From NCBI RefSeq assembly GCF_040802235.1, contig NC_133157.1, positions 30,087,501-30,151,500 of the forward strand: 64,000 bases of DNA. The letters run 5' to 3'. Positions 61,290-64,000 of the stretch are shown here, piece after piece. The translations under genes were made by a program, and so were the position numbers. The stretch's first letter is position 1. The number at the start of each line of letters is the position of its first letter. The notes beneath the pieces were generated by a model. The model had not been told where the DNA came from. It ran no database searches and worked only from the letters and a program-made list of their open reading frames with translations. Source of the stretch: Manis javanica (taxonomy: Eukaryota; Chordata; Mammalia; Pholidota; Manidae).

Positions 61290-62308
61290 TTTTTTTTAGT
61301 TTTTATTACGGTATTATTGATACACACTCTTATGAAGGTTTCACATGAAAAACAATGTGGTTACTACATTCACCCATATTATTGAGTACCCCCCCATATC
61401 CCATTGCAGTCACTGTCCATCAGTGTGGTAAGATTCCACAGTCACTATTTGCCTTCTCTGTGTTACACTCTTTCCCATGATCCGCCCACACCATGTGTGC
61501 TAATCATAATACCTCTCAATCCCCCTTCTCCTCCCTCCCCACCCACCCTCCCAAGCCCCTCCCCTTTGGTAACTGCTAGTCCCTTCTTGGAGTCTGTGAG
61601 TCTGCTGCTGTTTTGGTCCTTCAGTTTTGCGTTGCTGATATACTCCACAAATGAGGGAAATCATTTGGTACTTGTCTTTCTCTGTCTGGCTTATTTCACT
61701 GAGCATTATACCCTCTAGCTCCATCCATGTTGTTGTAAATGGTAGGATTTGTTTCTTTCTTATGGCTGAATATTTCATTGTGTATAGGTACCACCTCTTC
61801 TTTATCCATTCATCTACTGATGAACACTTAGTCTGCTTCCATATCTTGGCTATTGTAAATAGTGCTGCGATAAACATAGGGATGCAGATGTCTTTATGAA
61901 TCAGGGATCTTGTTTTCTCTGGGTAAATACCTAGGAATAGAATTTCTGAGTCAAATGGTATTTCTATTTTTAGTTTTTTGAGGAACCTCCATATTGCTTT
62001 CCACAATGGCTGAACTGGTTTACATTCCCACCAGCAGTGTAGGAAGGTTCCTCTTTCTCTGCATCATTGCCAGCATTTATTGTTCTTAGTTTTTTTGATG
62101 TTATCCATCCTAACTGGTATGAGGTGATATCTCATTGTGGTTTTAATTTGCATTTCCCTGATAATTAATGATGTGGAGCATCTTTTCATGTGCCTGTTGG
62201 CCATCTGGATTTCTTCTTTGGAGAAGTGTCTGTTCATATCCTTTGCCCATTTTTTAATTGGGTTATTTGCTTTTTGGTTGTTGTGGCTTGTGAGTTCTTC
62301 ATATATTT
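61290..62308 (-). mobile_element. young 5'-truncated L1 (1.0 kb), antisense, 17-bp duplication
   Basis: It is flanked by the perfect direct repeat TGGCCCCTTAGATTCTT (61273-61289 and 62309-62325). The plus strand begins with the T-rich tail complement. On the minus strand a 168-codon open piece at 61500-62006 still covers the end of ORF2 (contains [13 protein letters not shown] and FIAALFTIAKIWKQ) and runs into the 3' UTR. It is among the least decayed repeats in the window. Confidence 0.93.
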
Positions 62309-62680
62309 TGGCCCCTTAGATTCTTAATAGAGTGACTTGCCCTAGTTCTCCTTCTGTTTTAGGGGCAAATGGCCCTGTATACTAATCTCCTGTGCCCTTT
62401 TTAGGCGTTGTGATCCCCATTTTAGTTTTTATTTTTAATAAATTAACTAATTAATTATAGAAGGTAATACATTGATGTGGTTCAAAATTGAAAAGGCATA
62501 AAATATTCATAGGGAAAAGCTTCCTTTCTACCTATATCCCAGCCTTCCAAGCCCCACTCCCTGAAAGCAGTGTTTCCAGAGATATTTTATGCACACAGAA
62601 GAAAAATGTAAAACATTATTTCCTGCCCCACACTACACTACCCAGGATGAATTGTTAAGCTTCTTTATGGAAGGTAGTAA

Positions 62681-63433
62681 TGATGGTGGGGTTCTTGTTC
62701 AAAGAGTTGAAGAATGAACTTTGCAAACACTCAGAGTAGGAGAGCAAGTGAGAGGCTTTTATTTAGAGATAAAATAAGAGGAAAGAGCTCCTGGCTCATG
62801 CCAAGAGGGGACAAGGGAGCCCAGGGTCCTGGGTGGTCTAGAGGATTTATAGACGGTTGAGAGCCAAAGTGCTAGGGATGCAGACCTGCCAGATGGTGCC
62901 CAAATGTTTATTTTTGAAGAGATACTGTTTCTTATCAGTGGGTCATTCTTCAAAGTTAGCTTAACACAAGAAATTTACTGCTCTGATTCTTTCCCACAAT
63001 AGCTGCTTTTTGATCTGGGAGAATATCATTTAAGACTGCCTGCCTTGTTTCCAAGTTGGGTTGAGTTATTGTTTGTTTGATTAAAATGCAATCTTAGCTT
63101 TAAGATAGAATTTTTCGTAAATAAGCTGGGCCTTTGAGCAGGCGAAAGTAAATCTTAACAATGGTCTGTTCTAATTGACACAGTGAAAACATACGCTATG
63201 CTGAGATACTTTTCTTTGTATGGGGAGTATTCAAATTTCTAGGCTAAGTTGTTCCTGGCTTTTTAGTTTTAACTAATCTCACTAAAGAATGCTTATATTC
63301 CTAGTTTGATATTTTTACTTTAGAGAATTAATGTGACTTTGACTTTGCTTAATTGTTTAACATGGAGTTTTGGTAGGGGTCTCTTTCCGGAGGCCCTCAC
63401 CTTCCTCTGTCTGAAGCCACTGTTCCTGTCTCA
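62681..63433 (-). mobile_element. solo LTR, family D (copy 2), 4-bp duplication GTAA
   Basis: It is 753 bp with TG...CA ends, flanked by GTAA (62677-62680 and 63434-63437). It shares its left end, the TTTTATTTAGAG segment and the right end (CTGTCTCA) with 38036-38587, but carries about 200 bp more in the middle. It lies on the minus strand by its poly(A) signal. Confidence 0.85.
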
Positions 63434-64000
63434 GTAAGATCCTCATCATAAGAGGAAGTCTCATGGTGACTTTGACTTCTAGGTGTTTTCTGAATCTATT
63501 GACAACCATGCCAATAGTAAGAAAATCTAATTTCCACTATTTGAGTTAATTTTATGCCTCAAAATCTTTCTTATAAATGTAGTTGGTTTCAGGATTGACT
63601 TTAACTTCCAGGTTAACTACTCCTCACTGCCAGTTCCCATTCTACCTATTCACTCTCTAGGTATTTTTCTACTGGGAAAAAGAAATCTGGTGACTCCCAA
63701 AGTAGGAATTTATGTCCATTTCTAATTGGCTGTGTATATATACTTTTTTTTTTTTTTTTTTACAAATCTGTTCACTACTGTTTGCAGAACACTTGAGAAG
63801 GGGAGTTAGTTGTCTTTTAAAGCAATTAGGTAATCTGGCAATGACCAGAAAAGAGATTACTGTGAACCAGTTTCCTCTTTGAAATTAAACTGATCTTATC
63901 CAGATTAAGAAGCTATTTGCTACTCGCCTCTTTACCTTACTATTTCCCCCAGTAGATAATTAGTGGGCAGGACTGTGTCACCAAGACCTAAGACAAAAGC
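63434..64000. other. right-hand end of window, nothing recognised
   Basis: Apart from an 18-nt T run at 63744-63761, I see no gene and no named repeat. Confidence 0.5.

Noticed and set aside
1..64000. Prokaryotic-type features (operons, CRISPR arrays, attachment sites) and tRNA or rRNA genes
   Set aside because: The sequence is mammalian. No spaced direct-repeat array and no cloverleaf-like sequence was noticed.

Overview
The window is nuclear DNA from a placental mammal. It holds one recognisable protein gene, spliced and with CpG-island promoter chemistry, in a background of L1, L2, MIR, Tigger, hAT and LTR repeats of many ages. No lineage-specific young SINE was found: no Alu, carnivore tRNA-Lys SINE, horse ERE, bovine BovA or bat VES. 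The youngest interspersed repeats are 5'-truncated L1s with two distinct 3'-UTR types. That points to a SINE-poor laurasiatherian. A pangolin would fit, but the species call is weak and is inference only.

Left part (about 3.67-23.1 kb, minus strand): the gene is MSANTD3 (old name C9orf30), read right to left. A CpG island at about 22.3-23.1 kb carries the non-coding first exon, with a CAG|GTAGGA donor at 22801/22800. Coding exon 2 is 11605-11155 and coding exon 3 starts at 4825, with the stop at 4416. Joining these exons gives an open frame of exactly 275 codons. A candidate ATTAAA poly(A) signal lies at 3690-3695. In human, TMEFF1 lies downstream of this gene and TEX10 upstream; neither is visible here.

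Right part (about 23.1-64 kb): no protein gene is recognised. A second, isolated CpG island with GC-box-like and NRF1-like sequence lies at about 34.02-34.29 kb and may be the promoter of an unannotated transcript or an alternative MSANTD3 start. The rest is a record of transposition. It includes a Tigger1-type element inside an L1 (23.7-24.8 kb), an old L1 split by three LTR insertions (36.6-38.9 kb), and another split by two LTRs and a Tigger2-type element (58.65-60.7 kb). Younger L1 copies with recognisable target duplications lie at 26.3, 28.5, 43.3 and 61.3 kb, and a 124-bp poly(A)-tailed insertion with a perfect 15-bp duplication lies at 39.75 kb. A defective class I endogenous retrovirus occupies 51282-55912. 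It has paired LTRs, a tRNA-Glu-type primer site, broken gag, pro and pol, and no env.

The region reads as a small conserved gene with its promoter, next to a repeat-rich intergenic stretch. I see no multi-gene system. The items most worth checking are the orphan CpG island, the 124-bp retroposon, the uncharacterised LTR families and the provirus.
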